Below, one piece after another: positions 1-9,175 of a DNA stretch of 62,839 nt (position 1 is its first letter; the number at the start of each line of letters is the position of its first letter). Position numbers and translations under genes: made by a program. The notes beneath the pieces were generated by a model, which saw only the letters and a program-made list of their open reading frames with translations, ran no database searches and was not told where the DNA came from. The stretch comes from Lentisphaerota bacterium (GTDB lineage Bacteria; Verrucomicrobiota; Lentisphaeria; Oligosphaerales; JABHEG01), in assembly GCA_018676675.1 (NCBI GenBank), contig JABHEG010000390.1:1-62839 (forward strand), in the 5' to 3' direction.

Positions 1-114
1 AAGGACTCACCGAACGCCGGCCTGGACGCAGCTTTCCGAGGAAAAAAACACCAACGAAGCACCGTCACGTCATGAACCGCAAAAGGATCTGAGGCCGTCG
101 CGCCGCCCGGACGC

Positions 115-396
115 TTAGGTTGACGGCATTGCCCCCGGCCCTGGTCTGTTGGGGATGCCAAACCACTCTCTGAACTCAGGTGGAAGATTCGGATACATCG
201 GGCGCTTCGCCACCCGCTTGTTCACGATGACAACCACTGCGGGGAAGGCCTTCTCAGCCACTGATGTAAAGGCGTCCTCAAGCTGCAACGCTGCATTGGG
301 GCTGGAGTCAGCCGCAAGCGCGGGGATCTGTGCGCTAACGGCAAGCGCAATGGCTAGAAGCACGACGTTCCGAACAATCCCGGACAGAGCTTTCAT
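115..396 (-). pseudogene. Truncated HtrA/DegP-like serine protease N-terminus
   Basis: The frame encodes 94 residues: a Sec signal peptide ending near an ALA-A site at about residue 28, then a segment of the type that opens HtrA/DegP periplasmic proteases (a predicted helix, then FPAVVVIVNKR, a Pro-rich stretch and an EFREWFGIP motif). The in-frame TAA at 115-117 stops it before the chymotrypsin-like domain, and neither other frame down to position 1 shows the GSGF-type start of that domain. The catalytic His, Asp, Ser and the PDZ domains are all absent. Start chosen at 396 because GGGAG lies 8 bases upstream. It is probably a decayed or truncated protease; a sequencing frameshift is the alternative. 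Confidence 0.5.
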
Positions 397-708
397 CAGA
401 TCAACTCCCATGTCAAACACGTGTACCCTTTCAGACCGTTCACCTTTCCGGTGTGTTCCGTTCCTGGCCCGTCGTCTTTAGAGTGGTGCCCTTCTCTGAA
501 AGTTCCCGGCTTCTATGAGAGGACGGCTCTGAGCGCACGGCAGAGGGCGAGTGCGTCCCCTCGACGCGGAGGTCGGCGCTGTCCAATTGTCTTCGTGCCA
601 TGGTTGGGCTACTGTTTCTTGGCCCCAGTAACGCGCTGACATTCACGTCAAGCCTTCCCCGGGTTGCCTCCCCGGGTCTGGTCAAGGCAGGGCATGGGAG
701 TACTGGTT
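397..708. other. Divergent intergenic region
   Basis: This 312-base gap separates the minus-strand HtrA remnant from the plus-strand HEAT protein, so it should hold promoters in both directions. No convincing paired -35/-10 sequence, tRNA or stable hairpin was found. Short frames here have no family features. Confidence 0.4.
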
Positions 709-1521
709 ATGTCGAACCATGGTGAGATTGAGAGTCTGGTCACTCGACTGCGGAGTTTCCGAACCCGCGCACAAGCTCGTGAAGAGCTTCGAGCTCTCGG
801 CGACGCAGCCGTGCCCGAGCTTCTGGGTATGGTTGAGGACGCCCAGGAACCTGAGAATGCACGGTGGGCAGGAATCACACTGCTCGGGGATATGAAGTGT
901 GAGCAAGCCGTTCCGCTTCTGGTCAGTCTCCTTCGTGACGACCTTCCCCTGCGCGGGGAAGCACACCGGGCCCTCGTGCAGATTAGCGGACAGGATGCCG
1001 GAGAGGATGCTGACGCCTGGGAGACGTCTCTCGCCAACTGCCCTGAAGACGCCGAGGCCGTAGAGGCAGGCGGGGAAAGCGTACCATCAGGCGAGGAAGG
1101 CGTGAGTGATCTCGAGCTCTGCCGACGAGCCGTCGGGGACGTAGCGACCAAGCTCAGCTGGGAAGGAACGGATGACGAAGGCTATGCATACATCCGGCTT
1201 CCGCTCAAAGAAGGGCGCAAACAGCAGATGATTGTGACATTCGACGAGATGGATGACGACGAACGTCCACTTGCCACAATCTACACGGAATGTGGACCTG
1301 CCACCCCGGAGGCCGTCCAGGCCATGTCCCGGTGGAACGTGACGCTCCGTTACGGGACGTTCGTGGTTGAGGAGTCGGCGGAGGGCCAGCAGAAGGTTGT
1401 GATGCGCCACCAGACTCTGAAGTCAGGGCTGCTTCCGGAGTCTCTGCGCACGATTCTGCTGACCATGGCTCGGGAAGCCGATGGCCTTGAGTTTGAGATA
1501 ACGCAGAGCGACCAAATCTAA
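709..1521 (+). CDS. HEAT-repeat protein with C-terminal YbjN/secretion-chaperone-like domain
   Basis: The protein has 270 residues. Residues about 1-95 look like two or three HEAT/PBS-type helical repeats (phrases such as ALGDAAVPELLGMVED and GDMKCEQAVPLLVSLL). A Glu/Gly-rich linker of about 30 residues follows. Residues about 125-265 form a mixed alpha/beta domain resembling YbjN or type III secretion chaperone folds (an IRLPLKEGRKQQMIV strand pair, then ATIYTECGPA). No signal peptide or membrane segment is present, so it is likely a cytoplasmic binding protein. Start at 709 is preferred because GGGAG sits 8 bases upstream; an ATG at 694 is also possible. Function is unknown and the C-terminal assignment is by sequence feel only. 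Confidence 0.6.
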   Translation: MSNHGEIESLVTRLRSFRTRAQAREELRALGDAAVPELLGMVEDAQEPENARWAGITLLGDMKCEQAVPLLVSLLRDDLPLRGEAHRALVQISGQDAGEDADAWETSLANCPEDAEAVEAGGESVPSGEEGVSDLELCRRAVGDVATKLSWEGTDDEGYAYIRLPLKEGRKQQMIVTFDEMDDDERPLATIYTECGPATPEAVQAMSRWNVTLRYGTFVVEESAEGQQKVVMRHQTLKSGLLPESLRTILLTMAREADGLEFEITQSDQI

Positions 1522-1710
1522 CCAACGCGAGGACGGAGGCCGAGCCCACGAGCTTGCGGCCATGACGGGTCACTGCCTTGGGCCGGCCGATCATCTAGGG
1601 AGTTGGGACGTTCCGCCTGGGGCGGACAGCGACGCGTGACTATTGGGGCCTAGGGATATATGTTACGCGCGCAGTACACGCGCTGATCCCCATTTTCGAA
1701 GGAATCTACA

Positions 1711-4023
1711 ATGCGACTCGCGACGTTTGACGGTCGTCTGATTCAGCTGAGTCTTGCGCTTTCCCTGGCTCTGCTCACAGCACATCCCGCGCGCACGGAG
1801 GTGTTTGAGGAAGAGGCGGCCCTGGACTTCCAGGCTGACAGCACGGAGTTCCAACCAGCGACAGGCAACGCAGTTCTTGACGGCAACGTCCGAATCACCT
1901 ACGCGGACATGCAACTGACTGCGGACCGCGCGGAGCTGAACGCCCAGACCGGGCAAGTCGCCGCGAAGGGCAGTGTGCAGTTCAGTCGTGGGCCACTGAT
2001 CTGGCAGGGCACACGAATCGCCGGCAACTTCAAGACAAAGAACTTCCAGACAGACGCGTTCACGGGGACGACTGGCATTTGGTACGTGAAGGGGAAATCG
2101 GCGGCGCACGCGGCGGATGGCACCGTGACCACCGAAGGCACGCAACTCAGCACCTGTGGTAAGGTAGGCCGCCCGCACTACAGCCTGAAAGCCAAGCGGG
2201 TCGTCTACTTTGGTGACGGGAAGTTCCGCGCTTACCACACGACCGTCAACGTGGGACGCCTTCCCGTGTTCTACTGGCCGCTGATCTTTGGAGACACGGA
2301 GGCTGAGACGGGTGAGATCGAGATCCGCCCAGGGTACAGCGGCGACTGGGGTGGCTTCCTCCTTTTGGGACGCCAATGGCACATCAGCGAATCGGTGCGC
2401 ACCAAGCTTCTGGTCGACTACCGCACCAAGCGGGGCCCGGCTTTGGGCAACCGAACGCGCATCCAGACGCCAAAAAGCAGATCAGACTTCCTCGTCTACG
2501 GGATGCAGGACAACGACGCCCCCGAGACGACTGCGGCGACTGCCGCCAGCCCCGCCTACAACCGAGGATTTGAGGTTGAGGAAGACCGCTACAGAGTCAG
2601 AGTCCTCCATCGGGACAGCTGGCTGCACGATGACCTGACTCTAAGACTCAATGTAGACGCCCTCAGCGACATCGACATGCTTGAGGACTGGTTCAGACGG
2701 GATCACAACCGGAATACTCAGCCGCGATCCTTCCTCGACGCCACGCTGAGCGCCGAACGTTTCAGTCTCGGCCTGAATGCACGGCCTAGAGTCAATGACT
2801 TCTTCACGGTGGTCGAAGCGTTGCCTGAACTCCGCCTCATGGTCCACCGGCAGCCCATCTGGGCTACCGGCCTCTACTACCAGTCCGAAACAAGTGTTGG
2901 CGACTACACCATGTCCTGGCGTGACTACGACGACGCGGCCCATCCCGGAGTCGACTATGACACATCCCGAGCTGATACGACGCACATGGTCTACCTACCC
3001 ATGCGCATCGCGGACAAGCTCCAAGTTGTCCCGCGAGCCGGCTTCCGGGTGACGCACTATAGCGATACCAGTCAGACGGACGTCGGGATCGGCGACCTTG
3101 GAGCGCTCTTTTCGTTTGATGACCCGGACGTCCGAACCCCCGGCGCGTTCGCCGTCTATGATGACCAGGGAGGGAGTCAGACGAGGTTCGCGGGAGAGGC
3201 AGGGCTTGAGCTCAAGACAAAGTTCTACCGTGTCTGGCCGGACCACAAACACGCTGCCTGGGGCATCGACGGGGTCAGGCATATCTCCGAGCCTTATGTC
3301 AACTACACCTATATCAGCGAGCCAACTGAAGCCCGGGAGAACCTCTACTTCTTCGATGCCGTCGATCGCCTGGTCGAGCAGAATGTCGTGCGCGTGGGGC
3401 TGAACCAGCGCCTTCAGACGCGGAAAGGCCGTCACGTCTACACGATGGCAAGCCTGGAAACCTATGCAGATTTCCATTTCACGACTGAAGGAGATCGGGA
3501 GGACGTCGGGAACCTGGGGGCGCGTTTCCTGATTGACCCTCCCACCAAGCCTGTCCGCGGGTGGACAACGGTCGTCTACGATGCCGAAGAGGGTAACATC
3601 AACCGAGGAGAGTTCGGGCTTCTTCTGGGGAGAGAGGAACTGGCTCAGCTGACCTTGGCGTACGTCTACCGCAATGAGTACCGGGCGCACAGCGTCTACT
3701 CAATGGGCAGTTCTCTGGCCGATTTCAGCGGCGAAAACTCGCTTCTGGCTCGGGATTTCAGCGAGAGCCACACGGCCTCGGCCGGACTCCGTTTCCGGAT
3801 CAATGACAAGACCGACGGCCGACTTTACTGCAGCTACGATCTCGAACGGGATGAATTCTCCCTCAAACGCTACGAGATCATTCGCGATCTGCACTGCTGG
3901 AAGGGCTCGCTGGCGTTCCAAGACGAGGAGGATGAGAACTCCATCGTCCTGTACCTCTACCTCAAGGCACATCCGGGAGTTGGGGCACGCGTCTCACGGG
4001 ACCATGACGAAGGCGAGAACTAA
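1711..4023 (+). CDS. lptD: LptD/OstA-family LPS-assembly outer-membrane protein
   Basis: The 770-residue protein starts with a signal peptide (cleavage near residue 29) followed by an OstA/LptA-like beta-jellyroll (about residues 35-130, with the LDGNVRITYADMQLTADRAE pattern typical of the family). The rest is rich in alternating aromatic/polar strands, as expected of a C-terminal beta-barrel. LptD receives LPS through the periplasmic Lpt bridge and inserts it into the outer leaflet. A ribosome site AAGGA lies 7 bases before the ATG. Downstream msbA and a sugar aminotransferase on the same strand fit an envelope-glycolipid role. LptE and the other Lpt parts are not in the window. The closest alternative is another organic-solvent-tolerance (OstA) barrel protein. 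Confidence 0.82.
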   Translation: MRLATFDGRLIQLSLALSLALLTAHPARTEVFEEEAALDFQADSTEFQPATGNAVLDGNVRITYADMQLTADRAELNAQTGQVAAKGSVQFSRGPLIWQGTRIAGNFKTKNFQTDAFTGTTGIWYVKGKSAAHAADGTVTTEGTQLSTCGKVGRPHYSLKAKRVVYFGDGKFRAYHTTVNVGRLPVFYWPLIFGDTEAETGEIEIRPGYSGDWGGFLLLGRQWHISESVRTKLLVDYRTKRGPALGNRTRIQTPKSRSDFLVYGMQDNDAPETTAATAASPAYNRGFEVEEDRYRVRVLHRDSWLHDDLTLRLNVDALSDIDMLEDWFRRDHNRNTQPRSFLDATLSAERFSLGLNARPRVNDFFTVVEALPELRLMVHRQPIWATGLYYQSETSVGDYTMSWRDYDDAAHPGVDYDTSRADTTHMVYLPMRIADKLQVVPRAGFRVTHYSDTSQTDVGIGDLGALFSFDDPDVRTPGAFAVYDDQGGSQTRFAGEAGLELKTKFYRVWPDHKHAAWGIDGVRHISEPYVNYTYISEPTEARENLYFFDAVDRLVEQNVVRVGLNQRLQTRKGRHVYTMASLETYADFHFTTEGDREDVGNLGARFLIDPPTKPVRGWTTVVYDAEEGNINRGEFGLLLGREELAQLTLAYVYRNEYRAHSVYSMGSSLADFSGENSLLARDFSESHTASAGLRFRINDKTDGRLYCSYDLERDEFSLKRYEIIRDLHCWKGSLAFQDEEDENSIVLYLYLKAHPGVGARVSRDHDEGEN

Positions 4024-4174
4024 GATGACAGCTGGACCGGCGCGTTGATGTGGGAGGCGAGGGCCGGCTCCACGGCCCATCGCGGCAAAGCCCCGCTACG
4101 CAGCCGGAACGCCCCGCCTCAGATGGCGCCTCCATGAACACCCCTTTCTCCGGCTCAGGACCAAGGAGATAACC

Positions 4175-5308
4175 ATGCAAGTTCCCCTGCTGGACCTGAA
4201 ACAGCAATACGTCTCCATGCGTGATGAAATCCGCGCCACGATCGACGACGTCTGCGACTCTCAGTATTTCATCCTCGGGCCACGGGTCGGACAGTTTGAG
4301 GAAGACGTCGCAGCCTACTGCGCGACCCCCGGAGCATGCGGTGTCTCCTCTGGGTCCGATGCTCTCCTGATGTGCCTGATGGCCGAGGGGATCGGTCATG
4401 GAGACGAGGTGATCACCACTCCCTACACGTTCTTTGCCACAGTCGGGGCCATCTGCCGCGTCGGAGCAACTCCTGTGTTCGCCGACATCGATCCGGTGAC
4501 CTTCAACATCGCCCCGGCGGCGATCGAGGCGTGTATCACCTCAGGAACGAAGGCCATTATTCCCGTGCATCTGTATGGGCAGGTCGCCGATATGGACCCG
4601 ATCCTCAGCATCGCGGCGGAGCACGGACTCGTCGTGATCGAAGACGCGTGCCAAGCGATTGGGGCCGAGTACCGCGGCCGCCGCGCCGGAGGCATGGGCG
4701 ACTATGGTTGCTTCTCCTTTTTCCCCAGCAAGAACCTCGGAGGCTTTGGGGACGGAGGAATGGTGGTCACTCGGGACGAGAGCAGAGCGGAGAAGCTGGC
4801 CTGTTTCCGGAACCACGGAATGAACCCGAAATACTACCATGCACTCATCGGGGGGAACTTCCGGCTGGATGCCCTCCAAGCCGCCGTCCTCTCGATCAAG
4901 CTGCGTTACCTGGACCAATGGAGTACGGCCCGGGCCGACAACGCTGCGGATTACGTGGATCTCTTCGAGCAGGCTGGTGTCGGTGACCTCGTCCAGTGCC
5001 CCGCCGCGGCGGAATTCACCACTCGGCATATCTATAACCAGTTCTGCGTCAGACTTCCCGGCGAACATCGCGACGCCGTGTGGCAGGAACTGAGAGATGC
5101 CGACGTCGGTTGCGAAGTCTATTACCCCGTGCCGCTGCACCTGCAGGAGTGCTTCAGGCACCTGGGACACAACGCAGGTGAGTTTCCGGAAAGTGAACGG
5201 GCCGCCCGGGAGACGCTGGCGCTGCCGGTCTACCCCGAACTCACTCACGAACAACGCATCTACGTCGTCGAGACCCTCACACACCTCGTTCGTCAAGCCG
5301 CTGGGTAA
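4175..5308 (+). CDS. DegT/DnrJ/EryC1-family PLP-dependent sugar aminotransferase
   Basis: This 377-residue protein starts with the family N-terminus (VPLLDLKQQYVSM). It shows the cofactor-binding segment SGSDALLMCL near residue 60, the EDACQAIGAEYRGRRAGG segment around 160-176 and the PLP lysine in SFFPSKNLGG (Lys186). Family members transaminate nucleotide-linked keto sugars for LPS, capsule or glycoprotein glycans. A strong GGAG precedes the ATG. It lies between lptD and msbA, with only 2 bases before msbA, so a role in making an amino sugar for the surface glycolipid is likely. The exact sugar cannot be read from sequence. Confidence 0.88.
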   Translation: MQVPLLDLKQQYVSMRDEIRATIDDVCDSQYFILGPRVGQFEEDVAAYCATPGACGVSSGSDALLMCLMAEGIGHGDEVITTPYTFFATVGAICRVGATPVFADIDPVTFNIAPAAIEACITSGTKAIIPVHLYGQVADMDPILSIAAEHGLVVIEDACQAIGAEYRGRRAGGMGDYGCFSFFPSKNLGGFGDGGMVVTRDESRAEKLACFRNHGMNPKYYHALIGGNFRLDALQAAVLSIKLRYLDQWSTARADNAADYVDLFEQAGVGDLVQCPAAAEFTTRHIYNQFCVRLPGEHRDAVWQELRDADVGCEVYYPVPLHLQECFRHLGHNAGEFPESERAARETLALPVYPELTHEQRIYVVETLTHLVRQAAG

Positions 5309-5310
5309 CC

Positions 5311-7224
5311 ATGACCAAGGGCACTTACCAGACTTTTAGACGCCTGTTGACAGTCTACGCCCGGCCCTACACCCCCCGCCTGGTCCTTGGGATCGTCGCG
5401 GGGCTCGTGGTAGGGGGATCGCTGTTCGGGATGTTGCGCTTTTCTCCGGCCCTGATCAAGCCTTTCGAAGAGGGGCTTGCGGGCAGCACTCAGGCAGCCG
5501 AGGGGAATGTCGCCCCAAAGGCCGCCGACACGGTAGAAACACGCACCGAGAAGGAAGAGGCCGAGGCCAAGACGAGCCGACGCATTGCCCTTCTGCAGCG
5601 CCTGAGCAAGCGACTGGGAATACCATTGGTTGACGATTCGGGAGGAACGACGTGGCAGTTCATGGTCGTGGCGGTGTCCGGCATGCTGTTTTTCGTTCTC
5701 ATCAAGGGGGGAGCGACGTTCCTCAACCGGTACTGCCTGCGTTGGGTGGGCTCCCGAGTCGTTGTTGACCTCCGTCGAGACCTGTTCGGGAGCCTCCAGA
5801 ATCAGTCCCTGGCCTTCTTTGGGAAGGCAGATGTCGGTGAGCTGATCAGTCGTTGTACATACGACACGTCGCTGATCGAGACGGCGATCGCCGGAACGGT
5901 GGCTGATATGGCCCGAGCCCCGGTCGAGATCATCGCGACGGTGTCCTTCGTGGTACTCGCCGCGATCGAGCACAAATTGCTGGGATTCGTCGTCGCCCTT
6001 CTGCTGGTTTTCCCGCTCTTGGTTTTCCCGATCCTCTTCCTCGGACGCTATGTGCGGCGCTACGCGCGCAGGGCTCTCGGCCGGGTCGGAGACCTCGTGT
6101 CGCGGATGCAGGAGAACTTCACGGGAATTCGGGTGGTGAAGGCCTACAACATGGAGGCACATGAACTCGCACGCTTCACGGGCATGAACGAGAGCTACTT
6201 TCGCTCCATGATCAGGGCACTGCGGGCTGAACTATGCATGAACCCACTCATGGAGTGCGTTGGTGTCATCAGTGCCTGCGTCTTCCTGATCTTCTGTCAC
6301 CTTCGTGGTGTGCGCCTGCACCAGATCCTGCCGATGGGTGCCGCCGCCGTCCTGGCCTACCGCCCCCTCAAACAGCTTGCCAAGGTCAACGTCGGAGTCC
6401 AACGCAGCGTCGCTGCGGCCGAGCGCCTCTTCGCTCTGCTGGATGTTGACACGCGGCTGCCCGAAGCCGAGGACGCTGTGCGCGTCGATACGTTTGCCGA
6501 CCGCGTTTCCTTCGAGAACGTGACATTTGCCTATGACCCCGGATCCCCAAAAGTCCTTCACGATGTCTCTTTCGAAGTCCGGAAGGGGGACGTCGTGGCG
6601 TTCGTAGGCGAGACCGGGTCGGGGAAGACGACCGTCGCCAATCTGCTGGCCCGGTTCTACGACCCCTCCGTCGGCCACATCAGACTGGACGGCCACGATC
6701 TTCGCGACATGGAGATAGCGTCACTGCGGAAGCTGATCGGGATGGTCACGCAGGAGACGATCCTCTTCAACGAAACCGTGGCCGACAACATTCGCTACGG
6801 CAACCCGGGGGCCTCACTGGAAGAGGTCGAAGCCGCGGCGCGGAAGGCCAACGCACACGAGTTCATCATGGCCGAACCCACCGGTTACGATCGCGTGGTC
6901 GGCGAAAAGGGGTTCCTCCTGAGCGGCGGACAGCGGCAACGGGTCGCCATCGCCCGGGCAATCTTGCGCAATCCGCCCATTCTCATCCTGGACGAAGCGA
7001 CGAGCGCGCTGGACACCGCAACGGAACAACTCGTCCAGGAGGCGATCAACCGGGTCATGACAGACCGAACGGTATTTGCGATCGCCCACCGCCTCAGTAC
7101 GATTAAACACGCCAACCTGATCTGTGTCCTTGACAAGGGCCAGATCGTCGAGCGCGGGACACACGATGAGTTGTACGAGGCCGGAGGGTTGTACCGCAAG
7201 CTCTGCGACATGCAATTCGCCTGA
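5311..7224 (+). CDS. msbA: MsbA-type ABC exporter (fused permease and ATPase)
   Basis: This 637-residue half-transporter has an N-terminal six-helix export domain (about residues 20-380) and a C-terminal ATPase: Walker A GETGSGKTT (433-441), signature LSGGQRQR (537-544), Walker B ILILDE (557-562) and switch His593. Between the first and second membrane helices there is a charged, Ala/Glu-rich insertion of about 70 residues (roughly 48-118) that standard MsbA lacks; it would face the periplasm. MsbA flips lipid A-core across the inner membrane. Its start follows the aminotransferase stop by 2 bases, so the two are co-translated. A generic lipid or drug exporter of the same family is the alternative; the lptD neighbour favours lipid A. 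Confidence 0.85.
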   Translation: MTKGTYQTFRRLLTVYARPYTPRLVLGIVAGLVVGGSLFGMLRFSPALIKPFEEGLAGSTQAAEGNVAPKAADTVETRTEKEEAEAKTSRRIALLQRLSKRLGIPLVDDSGGTTWQFMVVAVSGMLFFVLIKGGATFLNRYCLRWVGSRVVVDLRRDLFGSLQNQSLAFFGKADVGELISRCTYDTSLIETAIAGTVADMARAPVEIIATVSFVVLAAIEHKLLGFVVALLLVFPLLVFPILFLGRYVRRYARRALGRVGDLVSRMQENFTGIRVVKAYNMEAHELARFTGMNESYFRSMIRALRAELCMNPLMECVGVISACVFLIFCHLRGVRLHQILPMGAAAVLAYRPLKQLAKVNVGVQRSVAAAERLFALLDVDTRLPEAEDAVRVDTFADRVSFENVTFAYDPGSPKVLHDVSFEVRKGDVVAFVGETGSGKTTVANLLARFYDPSVGHIRLDGHDLRDMEIASLRKLIGMVTQETILFNETVADNIRYGNPGASLEEVEAAARKANAHEFIMAEPTGYDRVVGEKGFLLSGGQRQRVAIARAILRNPPILILDEATSALDTATEQLVQEAINRVMTDRTVFAIAHRLSTIKHANLICVLDKGQIVERGTHDELYEAGGLYRKLCDMQFA

Positions 7225-7301
7225 CCCGGCAGGGCGATTCACCAGAACGGAATCCAGTAGACCTCACATAGAACACCAGGATCGAAGGCAGGAGAAAATC
7301 G

Positions 7302-8423
7302 ATGGCTGACAAAGAACTGACCCGCTCAACCTATCTGTCCCGCAACGTCGGTGACTACCCGGACGCAGTCGAAATCATGGGGCTGGCCTACGAGAAAGCT
7401 GATGACCTGCGCTACGGAACGAACCCACACCAGACGGCTGCCTACTACAAGCCATCAGCAGGGAATGCCGTCATTGGGAACATGGAAGTCCTCAAGACGG
7501 GCAAGAGTGGCCTGTCACAGACGAACCTGGAGGATGTCAGTTACTCCCTGAATATCGTCAAGTTCTTCGACAAACCTGCCTGTGCCTGTATGAAACACGT
7601 CAATCCCAGCGGTGCAGCCGTGACCGCCGAGGGTGAGACTCTCGTCGATGTCTACAAGAAGGCTCGCGACTGCGATCCCCGTGCCGCCTTTGGCAGCGTG
7701 GTCAGCTTCAACGTCACGGTCGATGTCGCCACGGCCAAGGAGATCATGGGCAGCTTCGTTGAATGCGTCGTCGCTCCTGACTACGAAGAAGAGGCTCTGG
7801 CAGCGTTCAGTGACTCTGAGTCCTTCAAACTGAATAGACACATCCGAATTCTGAAGTGCGGGGATATCAGCGCGCTCCCGAAGTTTGTCGGAGAGGACGT
7901 CACCGGATACCGGACACTCAAGGTGTTGGCCGACGGGTCGATCGTGGTTGCTGATCCGCTGCTCTCGAACGTGCGTAGCGTAGCCGACCTCAAACCGGCA
8001 GGCGGCACAAGCAAGACTCTGGGCGAGGTCGTCAACCAGATCGAGGCAACGCCCCGGCAGTTGGAGGATCTGCTCATTGCCTGGTACATCAACCTCAATG
8101 TCCGCTCAAACGGTGTGATCATCGTCAAGAACGGCGGCGCTCTGGCCGTCGGGACGGGGGAGCAGGACCGGGTTGGGGCGGTTGAGCAGGCCGTATGGAA
8201 GTTTGAAAACAAGTACGAAGGTGCGGACAGCGTCGAGGGGGCCGTGATGTCAAGCGATGGCTTCTTCCCCTTTGCCGACGCCGTTGAGGTGGCAGCAGCA
8301 GCTGGCGTCAAGGCCATTGTTTCGCCCTCCGGATCACTCCGCGATGCGGATGTGGTCGCCCGGGCAAACGAACTCGGCGTCGCCCTCTACCACGCCCCGG
8401 AACGCATTTTCTCGCACCATTAG
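7302..8423 (+). CDS. purH: Stand-alone AICAR formyltransferase (PurH C-terminal domain)
   Basis: The 373-residue protein matches only the formyltransferase part of bifunctional PurH. It has LRYGTNPHQ near residue 36, the catalytic Lys98-His99 pair in MKHVNPSGAA, SNGVIIVKNGGALAVGTGEQ in the middle and the family ending SDGFFPFADAVE ... PSGSLRDADVV ... ERIFSHH. It transfers a formyl group from 10-formyl-tetrahydrofolate to AICAR, giving FAICAR in purine synthesis. The MGS-like IMP cyclohydrolase domain (about 190 residues at the N-terminus of usual PurH) is missing, so ring closure must be done by another protein. AGGAG precedes the ATG. It sits 77 bases after msbA on the same strand. Confidence 0.88.
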   Translation: MADKELTRSTYLSRNVGDYPDAVEIMGLAYEKADDLRYGTNPHQTAAYYKPSAGNAVIGNMEVLKTGKSGLSQTNLEDVSYSLNIVKFFDKPACACMKHVNPSGAAVTAEGETLVDVYKKARDCDPRAAFGSVVSFNVTVDVATAKEIMGSFVECVVAPDYEEEALAAFSDSESFKLNRHIRILKCGDISALPKFVGEDVTGYRTLKVLADGSIVVADPLLSNVRSVADLKPAGGTSKTLGEVVNQIEATPRQLEDLLIAWYINLNVRSNGVIIVKNGGALAVGTGEQDRVGAVEQAVWKFENKYEGADSVEGAVMSSDGFFPFADAVEVAAAAGVKAIVSPSGSLRDADVVARANELGVALYHAPERIFSHH

Positions 8424-8447
8424 GCCCTGTCGCGGATCCCCGGACTC

Positions 8448-8463
8448 GCCGCCGAAGGGCGGC
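8448..8463 (+). other. GC-rich hairpin after purH
   Basis: GCCGCC pairs with GGCGGC around a GAAG tetraloop, 24 bases after the AICAR formyltransferase stop. There is no T tract after it, so it is not a typical intrinsic terminator; it could protect the 3' end or pause transcription before the DUF1080 gene. Confidence 0.4.
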
Positions 8464-8494
8464 CTGCCTGACTAGTCAAAGACGAGGTGCAGCA

Positions 8495-9148
8495 GTGCGC
8501 GGTATCTGGAAGAACGGTGTCAGAATGGGCATTGTGGCCGTGGTGCTGTCGGGCAGCGCCATGGCCGGCCCGGCCACCACCTGGCAGGACCTCTTCGATG
8601 GCAAGGCGCTTGGCCTGTGGAAAGCGACAGAGTTCGGGGGGACAGATGAAGTCAGCGTCCGGGACGGCTGTATCGTTCTCGAAATGGGCGCTGCCGACCT
8701 TTCCGGTGTCACCTGGACCGGCGCCGTCGAGCGCCGGAACTATGAGCTTGAGCTGGAAGCGCAGCGGGTCGACGGCGATGACTTCTTCTGTGGCCTGACC
8801 TTCCCCTATGGCGAGACCTGCTGCAGCCTGATCGTCGGCGGCTGGGGAGGAGAACTCGTCGGGATCTCATCCCTCGACGACCTTGATGCCTCCGAGAACG
8901 AAACCACTGTCTTCCAGCCGTTTGAGAGCAAGCGATGGTACCGCATTCGTGTGCGGGTCACGTCCGGGAAGATCCAAGCGTGGATCGATGAGAAGCAGGT
9001 CGTGGATGTCCAGCCCGGAGACCGCAAGGTCGGGGTCCGGGCGGAAGTAGAAGCATCCCAACCCCTCGGCATCGCTGCCTGGCGCACGAAAGCAGCGCTG
9101 CGGAAGATCCGGCTTCGCAGCATCCCCCCTCCCCCTGCTGAAGACTGA
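8495..9148 (+). CDS. Exported DUF1080 (3-keto-disaccharide hydrolase-like) protein
   Basis: This 217-residue protein has a signal peptide (hydrophobic stretch VRMGIVAVVLSGSAMAG) followed by the hallmark DUF1080 opening TWQDLFDGKALGLWK and a concanavalin-like beta-sandwich with RIRVRVTSGKIQAWID near residues 149-164. Related DUF1080 domains have been linked to binding or hydrolysis of 3-keto-disaccharides, but this short version has no catalytic residues that I can point to. The start is GTG at 8495 with GACGAGG upstream; an in-frame ATG at 8525 is possible. It faces convergent to the amidohydrolase and is the smallest of three DUF1080 genes here. Confidence 0.75.
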   Translation: MRGIWKNGVRMGIVAVVLSGSAMAGPATTWQDLFDGKALGLWKATEFGGTDEVSVRDGCIVLEMGAADLSGVTWTGAVERRNYELELEAQRVDGDDFFCGLTFPYGETCCSLIVGGWGGELVGISSLDDLDASENETTVFQPFESKRWYRIRVRVTSGKIQAWIDEKQVVDVQPGDRKVGVRAEVEASQPLGIAAWRTKAALRKIRLRSIPPPPAED

Positions 9149-9175
9149 AAGCAGTTGTGTCCCGCCTCAGCGGTT

